The notes under the pieces were generated by a model. It saw nothing but the letters and a program-made list of their open reading frames with translations, was not told where the DNA came from and did not search any database. The position numbers and the translations under genes were made by a program. A DNA stretch of 64,000 nt, taken from positions 744,001 through 808,000 of the forward strand of contig CAWBGG010000007.1 in NCBI GenBank assembly GCA_963788205.1, in the 5' to 3' direction. Below, in pieces: positions 44,334 through 53,422 of the stretch (the stretch's first letter is position 1; every line of letters begins with the position of its first letter). This stretch comes from CAVVMA01 sp963788205. GTDB taxonomy: Bacteria > Desulfobacterota > Binatia > Binatales > Binataceae.

Positions 44334-46751
44334 TCAGGACGTCAGTCTGATTCGCAACTCGCGATTCAGTTCCTTCTGAGTATCCATTGTGACCGAACCG
44401 CCATGGAGATTGACCCGGCGTGTTTCCTGACGCGGCAGGAGCAAGACGATTTCGCTCGCTTCGGGACTGCCCTCTCCTTCGCGCTCAATCTTGATCAGCA
44501 ATTCCAGAGGCGAGCTCTCAACTAGTAATCGCCAGGTCCAGAACTGGCCGTTGCGCCAGGCTTCGCTTTCACCGTCGTCTTCAAAACATTCGGATTCGAA
44601 CCGGCCGTCGGTCCGATGTGGAAAGACCGCAAACCCGCGCTGGTCGGTGCGCTCTGCGAAGTGTTGTTCCGCAACGTTCAGGGGAATCGCACACCCTTCG
44701 CGCGCCAACAGAGGCGGACGGTCCCACGGCGCGGGCAAAATAACCTCGCGGCCGCCGTGATAGTAGTCACCGCTCCAGAAGTCGTACCAGCCACAACCGC
44801 CGGGCAGATAAACCTGCCGCGTTTGCTGCCCCGGCTGAACCACGGCCGCGACCAACAGATGTTTTCCGAGCAGCATGTCATCATTTTCGGCGTAGCAATG
44901 CTCATCTTCGGGGAACTCGTAGAATGTCGGCCGGATAATCGGTTCGTAGTCCCGATGTGAGCGCCACAACAGATCATAGAGATATGGAATCAACCGGTAG
45001 CGAAGTTTAATCAGATCGCGGACGTATGGAGTAGTCTCCGGATACATCCACGGCTCGTTCACGGTATTGTCATCGTTCCAGGAATGAATACTGAAACGCG
45101 GCATGAAAATTCCGAACTGCACCCAGCGCAGGAACAATTCGGGGTCCGGAGCCGGTCCGGCGAATCCACCCACGTCGTGGCCGAGGTTCGAGACCCCCGA
45201 TAACGCCAGGCCGAGACCCATCTTGATGTTGTAGCGCAGTGTTTCCCATGAAGTGTAGTTGTCTCCGGACCAGGTCTGCGCGTACCGGTGAAAGCCGACT
45301 GCGCCCGATCGCGAAACCAGGAATTGGCGCTTGCCCGGCGCAAACTCGCGCTGCGCCTCCCACGACGCGCGGATCATGAGCAGGGTCTGAAGGGCACGCG
45401 CTTCAATCGCGCGCCGACTGTCACCGCATCCGTCAATCAGGGCCTTGTCGCTCCAAATCTCGAATTCGTTGTTGTCGTTCCAGGTCGCCGCAATACAATA
45501 TTTCAAGAGACATTCCGTAACGCAGCTCTTCCACCACGCCACAGTCTTCGAGTTGGTGAAATCCAGGTAGGCGCCGGCCCCACCCCAGAATTGCGCCAGG
45601 CTGGGCTTACCCTGCTCATCGTGCACAAAGAGTCCCTCGTCTTCAGCTTCCTTGAAGCGCGGGTGATCGAGCAGCAGGCAAGGTTTCACGTTCGCGCACA
45701 GCCTGACGCCACTCTCCAGATAGTTTTGCGCGAAGCCTTCGGGATCGGGGAACTTAGTCCGATCCCAATTGAAGACGTAGCGCCTTCCGCCGATGGAGGT
45801 GTATCCCGACGATAAGTGAAAAGAGTCGCACAAGATGTCGTGTTCATTACATCGCAGCAGGAACTCGTTCATTCGTTCCTGGGCATTCGACGACTCTGTA
45901 TAGGTCATCGTGGAACCTGAGTAACCCAGGCTCCACTTCGGAGTGAATGCGGGCCTGCCGGTCAGCCATGTAAAGCGGCGCACGACGCCGGCCAGCTCCG
46001 GACCTGCTATGAAGTAGTAGTCCAGGTCGCCGTGCTCGGCGACAAAGTAGCGATAGGGTCCGTGATAGGCGTCGCGCTCGCGCCCCAGGTCGAAGGTGCA
46101 ATCGGCAACTGTGTCGTAGAAGATCCCGAACGCCACTTTGGCCCGCCGCTTCCAGGTTATGTAGAAGGGAATGTGCTTGTAGAGCGGATCTGACGTTCTG
46201 GCGCTGTAGCCCATCGCGTCGATGTTAGTCATGCGATAGCGCTGCCCGGCGCGATCGGTTTCTCCGGCTCGCTCGCCAAGACCGAAGTACATCTCATCCG
46301 GCTGGCGCGACAGGTAATGATAGACGCGCCCGTCCCACCAGCCGAAGTTGTAGCTCTGGGTGGGGCGGTCGGAGGCGGCGCTTTCCCAGCGCCCCAGACG
46401 CATCACGTCCCATTGGCACATGAAGCCTCGCAGCCCGATGCTCAATCGTGTGCGCGCGGTCGTGACTGCCACTTCGTGCGGCGCCGTCGAAATCTCAAAC
46501 CTGGGCAGGGCGAAACCCGAGAGGTCGAAGCGATCGCGCCCTTTGAAAGGAACATCCTCCAAGCCAGGCGCGATAGCCCAGGTACGGGGAAAGTGAAACT
46601 TCCCAACGGGCAAAACCACCACGCGCAAGATATCCTCTTCCAGAACGAACACATGCGCGACATGTCCCTCAGCGCTCTTGAGTGTGATCCGCGAGCCCGA
46701 CTGACTATCGAGGGCGAAGGTTGGAGTGGGATCAGACGACGTTGACCGCAT
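44334..46751 (-). CDS. Glycoside hydrolase family 31 (alpha-glucosidase/xylosidase-like)
   Basis: An 805-residue GH31 enzyme. 'MYFGLGERAGETDRAG' and 'SDPLYKHIPFYITWK' belong to the N-terminal beta domain. The catalytic barrel has 'RPAFTPKWSLGYSGSTMTY', the nucleophile aspartate in 'AATWNDNNEFEIWSD', and the acid/base aspartate in 'YAQTWSGDNYTSWE'. 'LSGVSNLGHDVGGFAG' is also typical. No signal peptide is seen. ATG 46751, with GAGGG upstream, is preferred to an in-frame TTG at 46760. The start overlaps the 3' end of the dehydrogenase gene by 20 bp, so they form one unit. Confidence 0.9.
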   Translation of the reverse strand: MRSTSSDPTPTFALDSQSGSRITLKSAEGHVAHVFVLEEDILRVVVLPVGKFHFPRTWAIAPGLEDVPFKGRDRFDLSGFALPRFEISTAPHEVAVTTARTRLSIGLRGFMCQWDVMRLGRWESAASDRPTQSYNFGWWDGRVYHYLSRQPDEMYFGLGERAGETDRAGQRYRMTNIDAMGYSARTSDPLYKHIPFYITWKRRAKVAFGIFYDTVADCTFDLGRERDAYHGPYRYFVAEHGDLDYYFIAGPELAGVVRRFTWLTGRPAFTPKWSLGYSGSTMTYTESSNAQERMNEFLLRCNEHDILCDSFHLSSGYTSIGGRRYVFNWDRTKFPDPEGFAQNYLESGVRLCANVKPCLLLDHPRFKEAEDEGLFVHDEQGKPSLAQFWGGAGAYLDFTNSKTVAWWKSCVTECLLKYCIAATWNDNNEFEIWSDKALIDGCGDSRRAIEARALQTLLMIRASWEAQREFAPGKRQFLVSRSGAVGFHRYAQTWSGDNYTSWETLRYNIKMGLGLALSGVSNLGHDVGGFAGPAPDPELFLRWVQFGIFMPRFSIHSWNDDNTVNEPWMYPETTPYVRDLIKLRYRLIPYLYDLLWRSHRDYEPIIRPTFYEFPEDEHCYAENDDMLLGKHLLVAAVVQPGQQTRQVYLPGGCGWYDFWSGDYYHGGREVILPAPWDRPPLLAREGCAIPLNVAEQHFAERTDQRGFAVFPHRTDGRFESECFEDDGESEAWRNGQFWTWRLLVESSPLELLIKIEREGEGSPEASEIVLLLPRQETRRVNLHGGSVTMDTQKELNRELRIRLTS

Positions 46752-47686
46752 GGCCCTCAAGGAACGCTCTCAGGTTGGCGATCGCAGTATCGAGCAGCCG
46801 GGTGCGCGCGGCCGTGGTTGCCCAGGCGATATGCGGCGTGACGATACAATTCTTCGCCCGCAGCAACGGATTGTCGGGCGAAGGCGGCTCGGTGGAGAGC
46901 ACGTCCAGCGCGGCGCCGGCGAGGCGCCCGTGGTTGAGCGCATCCGCCAGGTCGGCTTCGACGATCAGCGGGCCGCGCGCGACGTTGATCAAATAAGCGC
47001 TGGACTTCATCCTGGCCAGACTGTTCGCGTTGATGATCCCGCGGGTCTCGGGAGTCAACGGACAGTGCAAGCTGACAACGTCGGCTTCCTGAAACAACTC
47101 CTCCAGGTTACACCATCGAAAGCCCGGCCAGTCGGGAGTCGCGCGCCGCGTGGCACCGGCGGCAATCACGCGCATCCCGAACACGTTGGCAATCTCGCCT
47201 ACCCGGCGGCCGATACGGCCCAAGCCGACGATTCCGATCAGCTTGCCGGCCACCTCGATTTGCGGCGCTTTCCAGAAGCAGAAATCCGGACTCCGCGACC
47301 ATTCTCCGGTCCTGGTCGCTTGACCGTGAAGCGCAACCGCGCGGGCCATCTCGAGCAGCATCGCGAATACCAACTCTGCGACCGACGCGGTGCCATAGGC
47401 GGGGACGTTCGTGACCGTGACGGTGAGGCTCGCGCGCCCCGTCTACCTCGACCACATCGTAACCGGTTGCCAGTACGCCGACATAACGCAGCTTTGGGAG
47501 TTGCCTTAAGGTTTGCGCCGATAGCTGGGTCTTATTGGTCAGCACGATTTCGGCATTCTGCGCGCGCGCGACGATCAAATCATCCGTGGTCCGATCGTAG
47601 ACTTCGAGCTCGCCGATCGCGCGCAGCCCTTCCCAACTCAGATCGCCGGGATTCAGCGCGTAGCCGTCCAGCACTACGATCTTCAT
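46732..47686 (-). pseudogene. D-isomer 2-hydroxyacid dehydrogenase, one frameshift
   Basis: Two frames together make one ~317-residue NAD-dependent dehydrogenase of the glycerate/hydroxypyruvate reductase type. The N-terminal part (start 47686) reads 'MKIVVLDGYALNPGDLSWEGL' to 'YVGVLATGYDVVEVDGA'. After ~47431 the meaningful sequence is in another frame: 'SLTVTNVPAYGTASVAELVFAMLLEMARAV', then 'GKLIGIVGLGRIGRRVGEIA' (NAD site), 'INVARGPLIVEADLADAL' and 'NCIVTPHIAWAT'. One extra base explains the break. It is a genuine lesion or an assembly indel. The 3' end overlaps the GH31 start. Confidence 0.8.
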
Positions 47687-47748
47687 TTCATGCGCTCCAG
47701 CACTGATGGGGTGTTCAGCGACCGTTGTGCCGCGGCCGCGCGACGGCG

Positions 47749-48421
47749 TCAGGAACTCTTGACGCGCGCGTGTCGCACCGCGCGTGTCGGCGCTTGCCAG
47801 GGCAGGGTCGCGCTGGCGCCGTACTTCTCATTGAGCTGCGCGACCACCTGCTCAAGGTTGCGCCGCGCCTGCTCGGGCGGCGGCAGGTTCGTCATCGCAA
47901 ATCCGATCCGTTGCGCCCAATGCTGCCACGTCTCGACTTGTTTTACATGAGCGCCAGGAGCTGGTGTGGACATCATCGCCGAAAACCAGCAGTCGCGACT
48001 CGAGCACGCGCGCATCGGCGCCCAACTCCTTCGCACTGCGCGACGAACGGACCTCGTCCATGCGCAGGCTGGCGCGTGAGTCGAGTCGCTTCAGCATCGA
48101 ATTTGCCGTGGAGGGCAAGGCGGCCAACTGCCAGGGCTCGCGCGCAACGGCGATCGCCACCAGTTGCGGCCACAGGCGTCGGTGCAGGTAGGTCGTCTTG
48201 CCGCTCAGGAGCTTGATGAACAGCACCTCGCTGTGGTCCATCAGGCGCTGGCCCATCATATAGATGTCATTGGCGAGCGGATGCGCCCACCAGGTGCCTT
48301 TTACCGGAGCGCCGGCCATCAGCGCGACCAGGCTCGGAAAGGCCCGATCGGTCTCCAGGAGAACGCCCAACTCGCGCAGGGCGGTGAGTGCGCCATCGAA
48401 ATCGACTCGCGCTTTGATCAT
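47749..48421 (-). pseudogene. Conserved hypothetical protein, one frameshift
   Basis: The first part starts MIKARVDFDGALTALRELG and runs through 'LVALMAGAPVKGTWWAHPLANDIYMM' and 'LLSGKTTYLHRRLWPQLVAIAVAREPWQL' to 'LLVFGDDVHT'. A single extra base at ~47962 then moves the sensible continuation, 'PGAHVKQVETWQHWAQRIGF' and 'LNEKYGASATLPW', into another frame that ends at 47749. The restored protein would be ~223 residues. I do not know its function. The 'SGAHxKxLExWxxWARRxGF' pattern recurs in soil bacteria as far as I recall. It lies upstream of the broken dehydrogenase on the same strand. Confidence 0.6.
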
Positions 48422-48549
48422 CGCGAAGCTCGCCGCGGGCGGCGGATTTGCGGCAACCGCAGGGCGCGTCAAGCGCAGGTTTCCGGGCGCCGCGAGCGAC
48501 AGGAAGAGGCACTGCTGATCGTGCCCCTTCGCGTCGGACGATGCTTCTG

Positions 48550-48774
48550 CTACCGCGCTTTCCTGCGCCGCTCGGCCCATCGCCGCTTCATCATTTCCGA
48601 CAACCGCCTTCTGCCCTCGGGCGTGATTCCTTTCCTTTTCTTCTTCAGGGTCGAGGTAGAACCCGGTGGCCTCCCGAGACGGGGAGCTGACTCGGCTCCG
48701 TCCAGAGCCGCGATTGCACGGTTGAGGCGATCCCGTTCCGTTTTTAATTCCGCGACAATACCGTCGATATCCAA
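48550..48774 (-). CDS. Small basic coiled-coil hypothetical protein
   Basis: About 74 residues. 'IDGIVAELKTERDRLNRAIAALDG' is a short amphipathic helix; 'RLGRPPGSTSTLKKKRKGITPEG' is an AT-hook-like GRP segment; 'RRRLSEMMKRRWAERRRKAR' is a very basic tail. The order suggests a nucleic-acid-binding small protein. The start is inferred as TTG 48774, because AGGAAGGAG lies just before it; the longer frame to 48879 lacks a good site. Similar small proteins are widespread in soil bacteria, but their function is unknown to me. Confidence 0.55.
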   Translation of the reverse strand: MDIDGIVAELKTERDRLNRAIAALDGAESAPRLGRPPGSTSTLKKKRKGITPEGRRRLSEMMKRRWAERRRKAR

Positions 48775-48936
48775 ATTGGGCTCCTTCCTGTCCCACGATT
48801 GCGGGGACCTTTTTTCGCCAAGCAGTCGAATGCGACGCCTGATTCCCTCGTGGACTGCCTGGGTTTCATCGCAATCCACCGAGGCAAATGGTGGGCGCAG
48901 TCGCGGCCCGGTTCTCTAACGCCTAACGTTGACCGG

Positions 48937-49107
48937 TCAGTCGATGATCTGTCCGGGTTGAGGCCCTGGAACTATGCCCTCGAGGTCGGCGTCTTTACCG
49001 CCCTTGAGTTCCCCGTCGGCCTTTTTCTGAGCGACGCGCTGGACGCGACGCTGTTCCTTGTCCTGCTGCTTTTGTTTGCGAAGTTGTTCTCTGCGGCGTT
49101 TTTCCAT
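48937..49107 (-). CDS. Small highly charged hypothetical protein
   Basis: A 56-residue protein starting MEKRRREQLRKQKQQDKEQR. It has a Lys/Arg/Gln/Glu-rich helix, then 'DADLEGIVPGPQPGQIID' at the end. GAGG lies 6 bases before the ATG. It is located downstream of the RRM-protein gene on the same strand. The function is unknown; the charged helix may bind RNA or ribosomes, but this is a guess. Confidence 0.5.
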   Translation of the reverse strand: MEKRRREQLRKQKQQDKEQRRVQRVAQKKADGELKGGKDADLEGIVPGPQPGQIID

Positions 49108-49190
49108 GGGTATCCTCATCAAAGACGGCCCCAAATTACCGAGCTGTTTGCCCGGACGAGGGCAAGAGCTTTGCGAGTTTCGTCTGCTTC

Positions 49191-49214
49191 GGGCGCTGCC
49201 ACGCGACAGCGCCC
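49191..49214 (-). terminator. Strong hairpin downstream of the RRM gene
   Basis: GGGCGCTG (49191-49198) pairs perfectly with CAGCGCCC (49207-49214) around an 8-nt loop, 37 bp after the stop of the RRM gene on the minus strand. No U-tract follows, so it may end transcription weakly or protect the 3' end. Confidence 0.4.
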
Positions 49215-49250
49215 GTTGCTTGGGCTGAAAAAACGGAGAGCGTCCGCTTT

Positions 49251-49571
49251 CTACCAGCGGTCACGGCCTCGATTGCCCCCGCCGCCGCCACCGCCTCCGC
49301 GGCTATTGCCGCCGAAGCTCGATTCACGGGGCTTGGCTTCGTTCACTTTGATATTCCGGCCCTTGAGCTCGGTATCATTGAACTGCGATATCGCCTTGGA
49401 AGCCTCCTCCGGGCTGCTCATCTCGACAAAGCCGAAGCCCTTCGATTGGCCCGAAAACTTGTCCGTGATGACGGTGGCGCTTTGCACCTGGCCTGCCCGT
49501 GAGAACAGTTCTTCCAGGTCGCTGTTGGAAACCGAGTAGGCCAGATTGCCTACATACAATTTGCTGGGCAT
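49251..49571 (-). CDS. RNA-binding protein with RRM domain and Gly-rich tail
   Basis: A 106-residue RRM protein. RNP2 is 'KLYVGNLAY' and RNP1 is 'KGFGFVEM'. The tail is Gly/Arg-rich ('GGNSRGGGGGGGGNRGRDRW'), as in cyanobacterial-type Rbp cold-response proteins. The ATG is preceded by CGGAGGG. The leader carries a hairpin at 49613-49637 and the gene is divergent from a second RRM gene at 49917. A role as RNA chaperone in stress or cold is known for the family and inferred here. Confidence 0.93.
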   Translation of the reverse strand: MPSKLYVGNLAYSVSNSDLEELFSRAGQVQSATVITDKFSGQSKGFGFVEMSSPEEASKAISQFNDTELKGRNIKVNEAKPRESSFGGNSRGGGGGGGGNRGRDRW

Positions 49572-49916
49572 TCGATGCCCTCCGTTATGTTTGCCGGGAA
49601 GCTCCGAACAGGAGACCCCGGGCTCATTCCCGGGTCTTTATGAAAGGAACGATCCGAGCGTTACAGGAATTATCCTACACTTTTCCGGCAGGGAATAATA
49701 TGGGCATCCCATTGGGGTTAATGGGCGGTTTTAGAGGGCACGGGGAGGGTCGGCGCCCCAAAAAAAGACCGAATGCGCCCCGCCGGCTATGCTTTTCGTA
49801 GTCCGAAGAGATATAATGCAAATAATCTGTCTTCGTGCGAAGTCCTTCGTAGAGCCCCCAACGGCCGAGCAGCGGGGCGAAGTCAGAACTGCCTGAAACA
49901 GAATGGAGAGCACTCA
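49572..49916. other. Divergent regulatory region between two RRM genes
   Basis: 345 bp without a convincing gene. It contains a hairpin (AGACCCCGGG / CCCGGGTCT, 49613-49637) in the leader of the minus-strand RRM gene. A TATAAT at 49812-49817 could be a -10 for the plus-strand gene, with only a poor -35. CTTCG-TG-CGAAG (49831-49842) lies in the presumed plus-strand leader. Structured leaders are common for cold-induced RNA-chaperone genes. Confidence 0.4.
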
Positions 49917-50192
49917 ATGCCCAAGATGTATGTTGGCAACCTCGCTACTTCGGTTACCAGCGGCGACCTGCTCGCGCATTTTGCGCGCGCGGGAGAGGTC
50001 CGCGGCGCGCTGGCGATCAGCGACAAGGTTTCGGGACTATGCCGGGGATTTGGCTTCGTAGATATGGCGGAGCTGTCCGACGTTGCCGTCGCGCTCAGCC
50101 TGCTGAGCAACACCGAGCTGAAGGGACAAAAGATAACTATCGAGCCTGACCCGTCGGCGAAGAATGGCAAGGGCCGAAGGGCGGCCCGATAG
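49917..50192 (+). CDS. RNA-binding protein with RRM domain
   Basis: A 91-residue RRM protein. 'KMYVGNLATSVTSGDLLAHF' carries RNP2, and 'CRGFGFVDM' carries RNP1. It lacks the Gly-rich tail of the divergent paralogue and ends with a short basic tail ('KNGKGRRAAR'). The start is ATG 49917 with GGAGAG upstream; the longer frame to 49773 runs through the regulatory region. A DEAD-box helicase gene follows 183 bp downstream on the same strand, suggesting an RNA-remodelling module. Confidence 0.9.
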   Translation: MPKMYVGNLATSVTSGDLLAHFARAGEVRGALAISDKVSGLCRGFGFVDMAELSDVAVALSLLSNTELKGQKITIEPDPSAKNGKGRRAAR

Positions 50193-50375
50193 CGACACTA
50201 CGATAATTTGAAGTCGAGGGGGGCGCTTGATTGGATCGGCGGTTGCCGATACAGTCTGGTCAGCCAATAACGGCCCCCCGCGTCGGATTCCGCGACCCCA
50301 CACTTTTACGCAGAACCATTGGTCTGGGCTCACCGGCCCAACCTGAATCCGCTGGCTCTGAAACATGGAGTTCGT

Positions 50376-51584
50376 TTGTCTTTTTCTGCACTTGAGCTAT
50401 CACCTGAAGTACTGCGATCGGTTCGCGATCGCGGACACCATCAACCAACCCCGGTTCAATCCGGCGCGATTCCGGTTGCCCTGACTGGACGCGATCTGGT
50501 CGCTACGGCCGGAACCGGCAGCGGCAAGACCGCCGCGTTTCTGCTGCCGATGCTGAACCGGCTTCACGCCGGCCGCATCAATGGCGTCAGCGCCCTGATC
50601 CTGGCGCCGACCCGTGAACTTGCCGCGCAGATCGGGCATGAGTTTCAGCTCTTTTCGCGCAACACCCGCCTGCGTGCGGCCGTGATCGTGGGCGGCGAAT
50701 CGATCAACCGCCAGATGAGCGAACTGCGCGGCGGCGTACAAGTTGTAGTCGCCTGCCCAGGGCGCCTCATCGACCATCTCGAGCGCGGCACGGTAAAGCT
50801 CGATCGGATCGAACTGGTCGTGATCGACGAGGCCGACCGGATGCTCGACATGGGGTTCTTGCCCCAATTGCGCCGTATCATGCGCACGGTCAAGAAACCG
50901 CACCAGACGCTGATGTTCTCCGCCACGATGGACGTGGGAGTGGAACAGGTCGCGCGTGAATTCCTGCACAACCCGGCCCGGGTGAATGTGGGAGAGGTTC
51001 GCACGCCGCCCGCGAGCATCCGCCAGGTGATTTTTCCGGTAACGCTCGATAACAAGGGGCCGATGCTGCTGCAACTGCTCAAGCGCGCCGAAGTTGACAG
51101 CGCGATCGTGTTCACGCGCACCAAGAGCCGCGCCGATCGCGTCAACAAGATGCTCGTGCGCAACGGGATCAGAGCGGTCGCGATTCACGGCGACCTGTCG
51201 CAAGGCCAACGCAATGCGGCGCTGGCCGGATTCCGCAAGGGCGCTTACCACGTGCTAGTCGCCACCGATATCGCCGCTCGCGGCCTGGACATTCCCGACG
51301 TTTCCCACATCATCAACTTTGACCTGCCGGACGTTTCCGATACCTACATCCATCGCATCGGCAGAACGGCCCGAATGGGCAAACCCGGCCAGGCTCTCAG
51401 TTTGGTAGCTCCAGAGGAGCGGGCTTCATTGTCGGACATCGAGCGCGCACTCGGCAAAAAACTGGACCGCGAGAAGGTGGAAGGGTTTGAGGCGCCGGAG
51501 ATCGCGCCGCGCAAACCGGTCACCATTTTCCGATCGTCGTTGATGCGCCGTCGCTCGGTGAGCAACCGGCGCCGCTTCGGCTGA
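50376..51584 (+). CDS. rhlE: DEAD-box ATP-dependent RNA helicase, RhlE-like
   Basis: A 402-residue helicase. It begins with the family's 'SFSALELSPEVLRSV', the Q motif 'PTPVQSGAIP', motif I 'ATAGTGSGKTAAF', motif II 'VIDEADRMLDMGF', motif III 'LMFSATM', motif V 'ATDIAARGLDIP' and motif VI 'YIHRIGRTARMG'. The tail is basic ('LMRRRSVSNRRRFG'). The start is taken as TTG 50376, with GGAG five bases before it, because RhlE proteins begin exactly there ('MSFSAL'). It probably works on rRNA assembly or mRNA structure and sits beside two RRM genes. Confidence 0.92.
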   Translation: MSFSALELSPEVLRSVRDRGHHQPTPVQSGAIPVALTGRDLVATAGTGSGKTAAFLLPMLNRLHAGRINGVSALILAPTRELAAQIGHEFQLFSRNTRLRAAVIVGGESINRQMSELRGGVQVVVACPGRLIDHLERGTVKLDRIELVVIDEADRMLDMGFLPQLRRIMRTVKKPHQTLMFSATMDVGVEQVAREFLHNPARVNVGEVRTPPASIRQVIFPVTLDNKGPMLLQLLKRAEVDSAIVFTRTKSRADRVNKMLVRNGIRAVAIHGDLSQGQRNAALAGFRKGAYHVLVATDIAARGLDIPDVSHIINFDLPDVSDTYIHRIGRTARMGKPGQALSLVAPEERASLSDIERALGKKLDREKVEGFEAPEIAPRKPVTIFRSSLMRRRSVSNRRRFG

Positions 51585-51730
51585 TCTTCTATCGCGATTG
51601 CCGGCCAATGCGGCTGGCCGAGGTCTGAAATCGGCCTGCCGCAACCGGATTCCTGTTTCCCCTCCGTTGTTCGGACCGTCCTGTATCCGCATTGCGCGTG
51701 CGACACCCGAATGGCTAACTGGCTTCGGCC

Positions 51731-52906
51731 ATGCAAGCCTTCGACGCCGTGATCCTGGGAGCCGGCGCGGCCGGGTTGATGTGCGCGCTTACCGCCGGAC
51801 AACGCGGCCGGCGCGTGCTGCTGCTCGACCATGCCGATCGCGTGGGACCCAAAATCCTGATCTCCGGCGGCGGACGCTGCAACTTCACCAATCTCGAGGT
51901 CGCGCCCGAGCGCTTTCTGTCCGCCAACCCGCACTTCTGCAAGTCCGCGCTCAGCCGCTATACGCAGCACGATTTCATCGCGATGGTCCAGCGCCATCGG
52001 ATTCCATATCACGAGAAAACCCTGGGCCAGCTCTTCTGCGACGGCTCGGCGCGCGAAATCGTCGACATGCTGGTCGCGGAATGCGCGGCCGTCCGGGTCG
52101 ATCCGCGCTTGGGCCACAGCATCACCGAAGTCAGCCGCGCCGGATGCTTCCGTATCGAGACCAACCGCGGCAGCTTTGTGGCGCCAGCCCTGGTGATAGC
52201 GACCGGCGGCCTCTCGATTCCCAAGATGGGCGCGACCGGTTTCGCCTACGAGATGGCGCGCCGCTTCGATCTGGCGGTAATCGAGCCGCGTCCCGGACTC
52301 GTTGCGTTGAAGGTTGGCGGCGCGACGCTCGATCTCATCGCGCCGCTGGCGGGAGTCTCGCTCGACGCGCAGGTCTCATACGGCCGCGACTGCTTCCGGG
52401 AGAGCATCCTGTTCACCCATCGCGGGCTGTCAGGACCAGCCATCCTTCAGATTTCGTCTTACTGGAAAAAAGGCGGCACACTCTCGCTCGATCTTGCGCC
52501 GGCCATCGACGCCGAAAGCTTCCTCAAGGATCGCAAGCGCACGCGTCCCAAGGCCGAATTGGGCAGTGTGCTGGCCGAGCTGTTACCCACCCGCCTGGCC
52601 CATGCCCTGGCCGAGGCCGCCGCGCTCGCAGTTCCGATGGCGACCCTGCCCGATCGCAGTCTCAAGGCCATGGCCGCACGGCTCAAGGATTGGCAGGTGA
52701 GGCCAACGGATTCCGAGGGATGGGCCAAAGCCGAGGTGACAGTGGGCGGCATCGATACCGCCGCGCTCTCTTCAAAAACCATGGAGGTCCGCAGCGTGCC
52801 TGGCCTGTATGTCATCGGCGAGGCCGTAGATGTTACGGGATGGCTCGGCGGCTACAATTTCCAGTGGGCCTGGTCCAGTGGATGGAGCGCCGGGATGGCG
52901 ATCTGA
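51731..52906 (+). CDS. Flavoprotein of the HI0933/YhiN (BaiN-like) family
   Basis: A 391-residue FAD oxidoreductase. 'FDAVILGAGAAGLMCALTAGQRG' is the ADP-binding motif. It is followed by the family-specific 'KILISGGGRCNFTN', 'QLFCDGSAREIVDML', 'ALVIATGGLSIPKMGATGFAYEMA' and the C-terminal 'GLYVIGEAVDVTGWLGGYNFQWAWSSG'. The reaction of most members is unknown; BaiN acts on a bile-acid enone. The longer frame to 51598 in another phase is a shadow. A hemerythrin-like gene follows after 22 bp. Confidence 0.9.
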   Translation: MQAFDAVILGAGAAGLMCALTAGQRGRRVLLLDHADRVGPKILISGGGRCNFTNLEVAPERFLSANPHFCKSALSRYTQHDFIAMVQRHRIPYHEKTLGQLFCDGSAREIVDMLVAECAAVRVDPRLGHSITEVSRAGCFRIETNRGSFVAPALVIATGGLSIPKMGATGFAYEMARRFDLAVIEPRPGLVALKVGGATLDLIAPLAGVSLDAQVSYGRDCFRESILFTHRGLSGPAILQISSYWKKGGTLSLDLAPAIDAESFLKDRKRTRPKAELGSVLAELLPTRLAHALAEAAALAVPMATLPDRSLKAMAARLKDWQVRPTDSEGWAKAEVTVGGIDTAALSSKTMEVRSVPGLYVIGEAVDVTGWLGGYNFQWAWSSGWSAGMAI

Positions 52907-52928
52907 AGATCGGCTATAGTTACAGTTA

Positions 52929-53363
52929 ATGGCGCGGCGGCATGAAAGTTTGATTCCGCTTTCGCACGACCACCATGATGCGCTGCTGCTGGCGTGGCGA
53001 TTGCGCAGCGGCGACTTGTCCAGGCGCGAGCCCGAACTGCGCGCCAGGCACGTTAGCGCATTCTTCGATTATCGGCTGATCAACCATCTGAAGCTTGAAG
53101 AGGAGCTGCTGTTTCCCGCCTTCCGTGCTGTGCTGGGCGTGGAAGCGTCGCTGATCGACGTATTGCTGAACGACCATCGCGAGCTTCGGGCGCAGGCCGC
53201 GGCGATCAAGGCCGGCTCGCACGACCAGGTGGACCCGTTCTGCGTTTTGCTCGAGCGCCATATCCGGACCGAAGAGCGTCAACTGTTCGTGCTGGCGGAG
53301 AATCGGATGAAGCCGGCGGAGATGGTGGAGCTGGGACGGCAGATAAAGACCCAGCTTAAGTGA
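52929..53363 (+). CDS. Hemerythrin-like di-iron protein
   Basis: A 144-residue four-helix protein. Candidate iron ligands follow the hemerythrin HHE order: 'SHDHHDAL', 'FFDYRLINHLKLEEELLFPAF' (H..E), 'LLNDHRELRAQ', and 'LLERHIRTEERQLF' (H..E). Such proteins bind oxygen, NO or iron, or repair Fe-S sites. It is close behind the flavoprotein gene and may be co-transcribed. It resembles cytosolic HHE-domain proteins rather than a transducer. Confidence 0.9.
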   Translation: MARRHESLIPLSHDHHDALLLAWRLRSGDLSRREPELRARHVSAFFDYRLINHLKLEEELLFPAFRAVLGVEASLIDVLLNDHRELRAQAAAIKAGSHDQVDPFCVLLERHIRTEERQLFVLAENRMKPAEMVELGRQIKTQLK

Positions 53364-53422
53364 GGGCGCAGCCGGTCGCGATCGTTCTGGTTTCGCGGAG
53401 CCAGGTGATATGCTTTAGGTAT

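Noticed and set aside
49675..49917. Short frames in the RRM divergent region
   Set aside because: They lack ribosome binding sites and overlap the presumed promoters and leader hairpins.
51598..52929. 443-codon open frame overlapping the flavoprotein gene
   Set aside because: The flavoprotein in the other frame has the dinucleotide motif and all family signatures. The overlapping frame is Arg-rich and motif-free.
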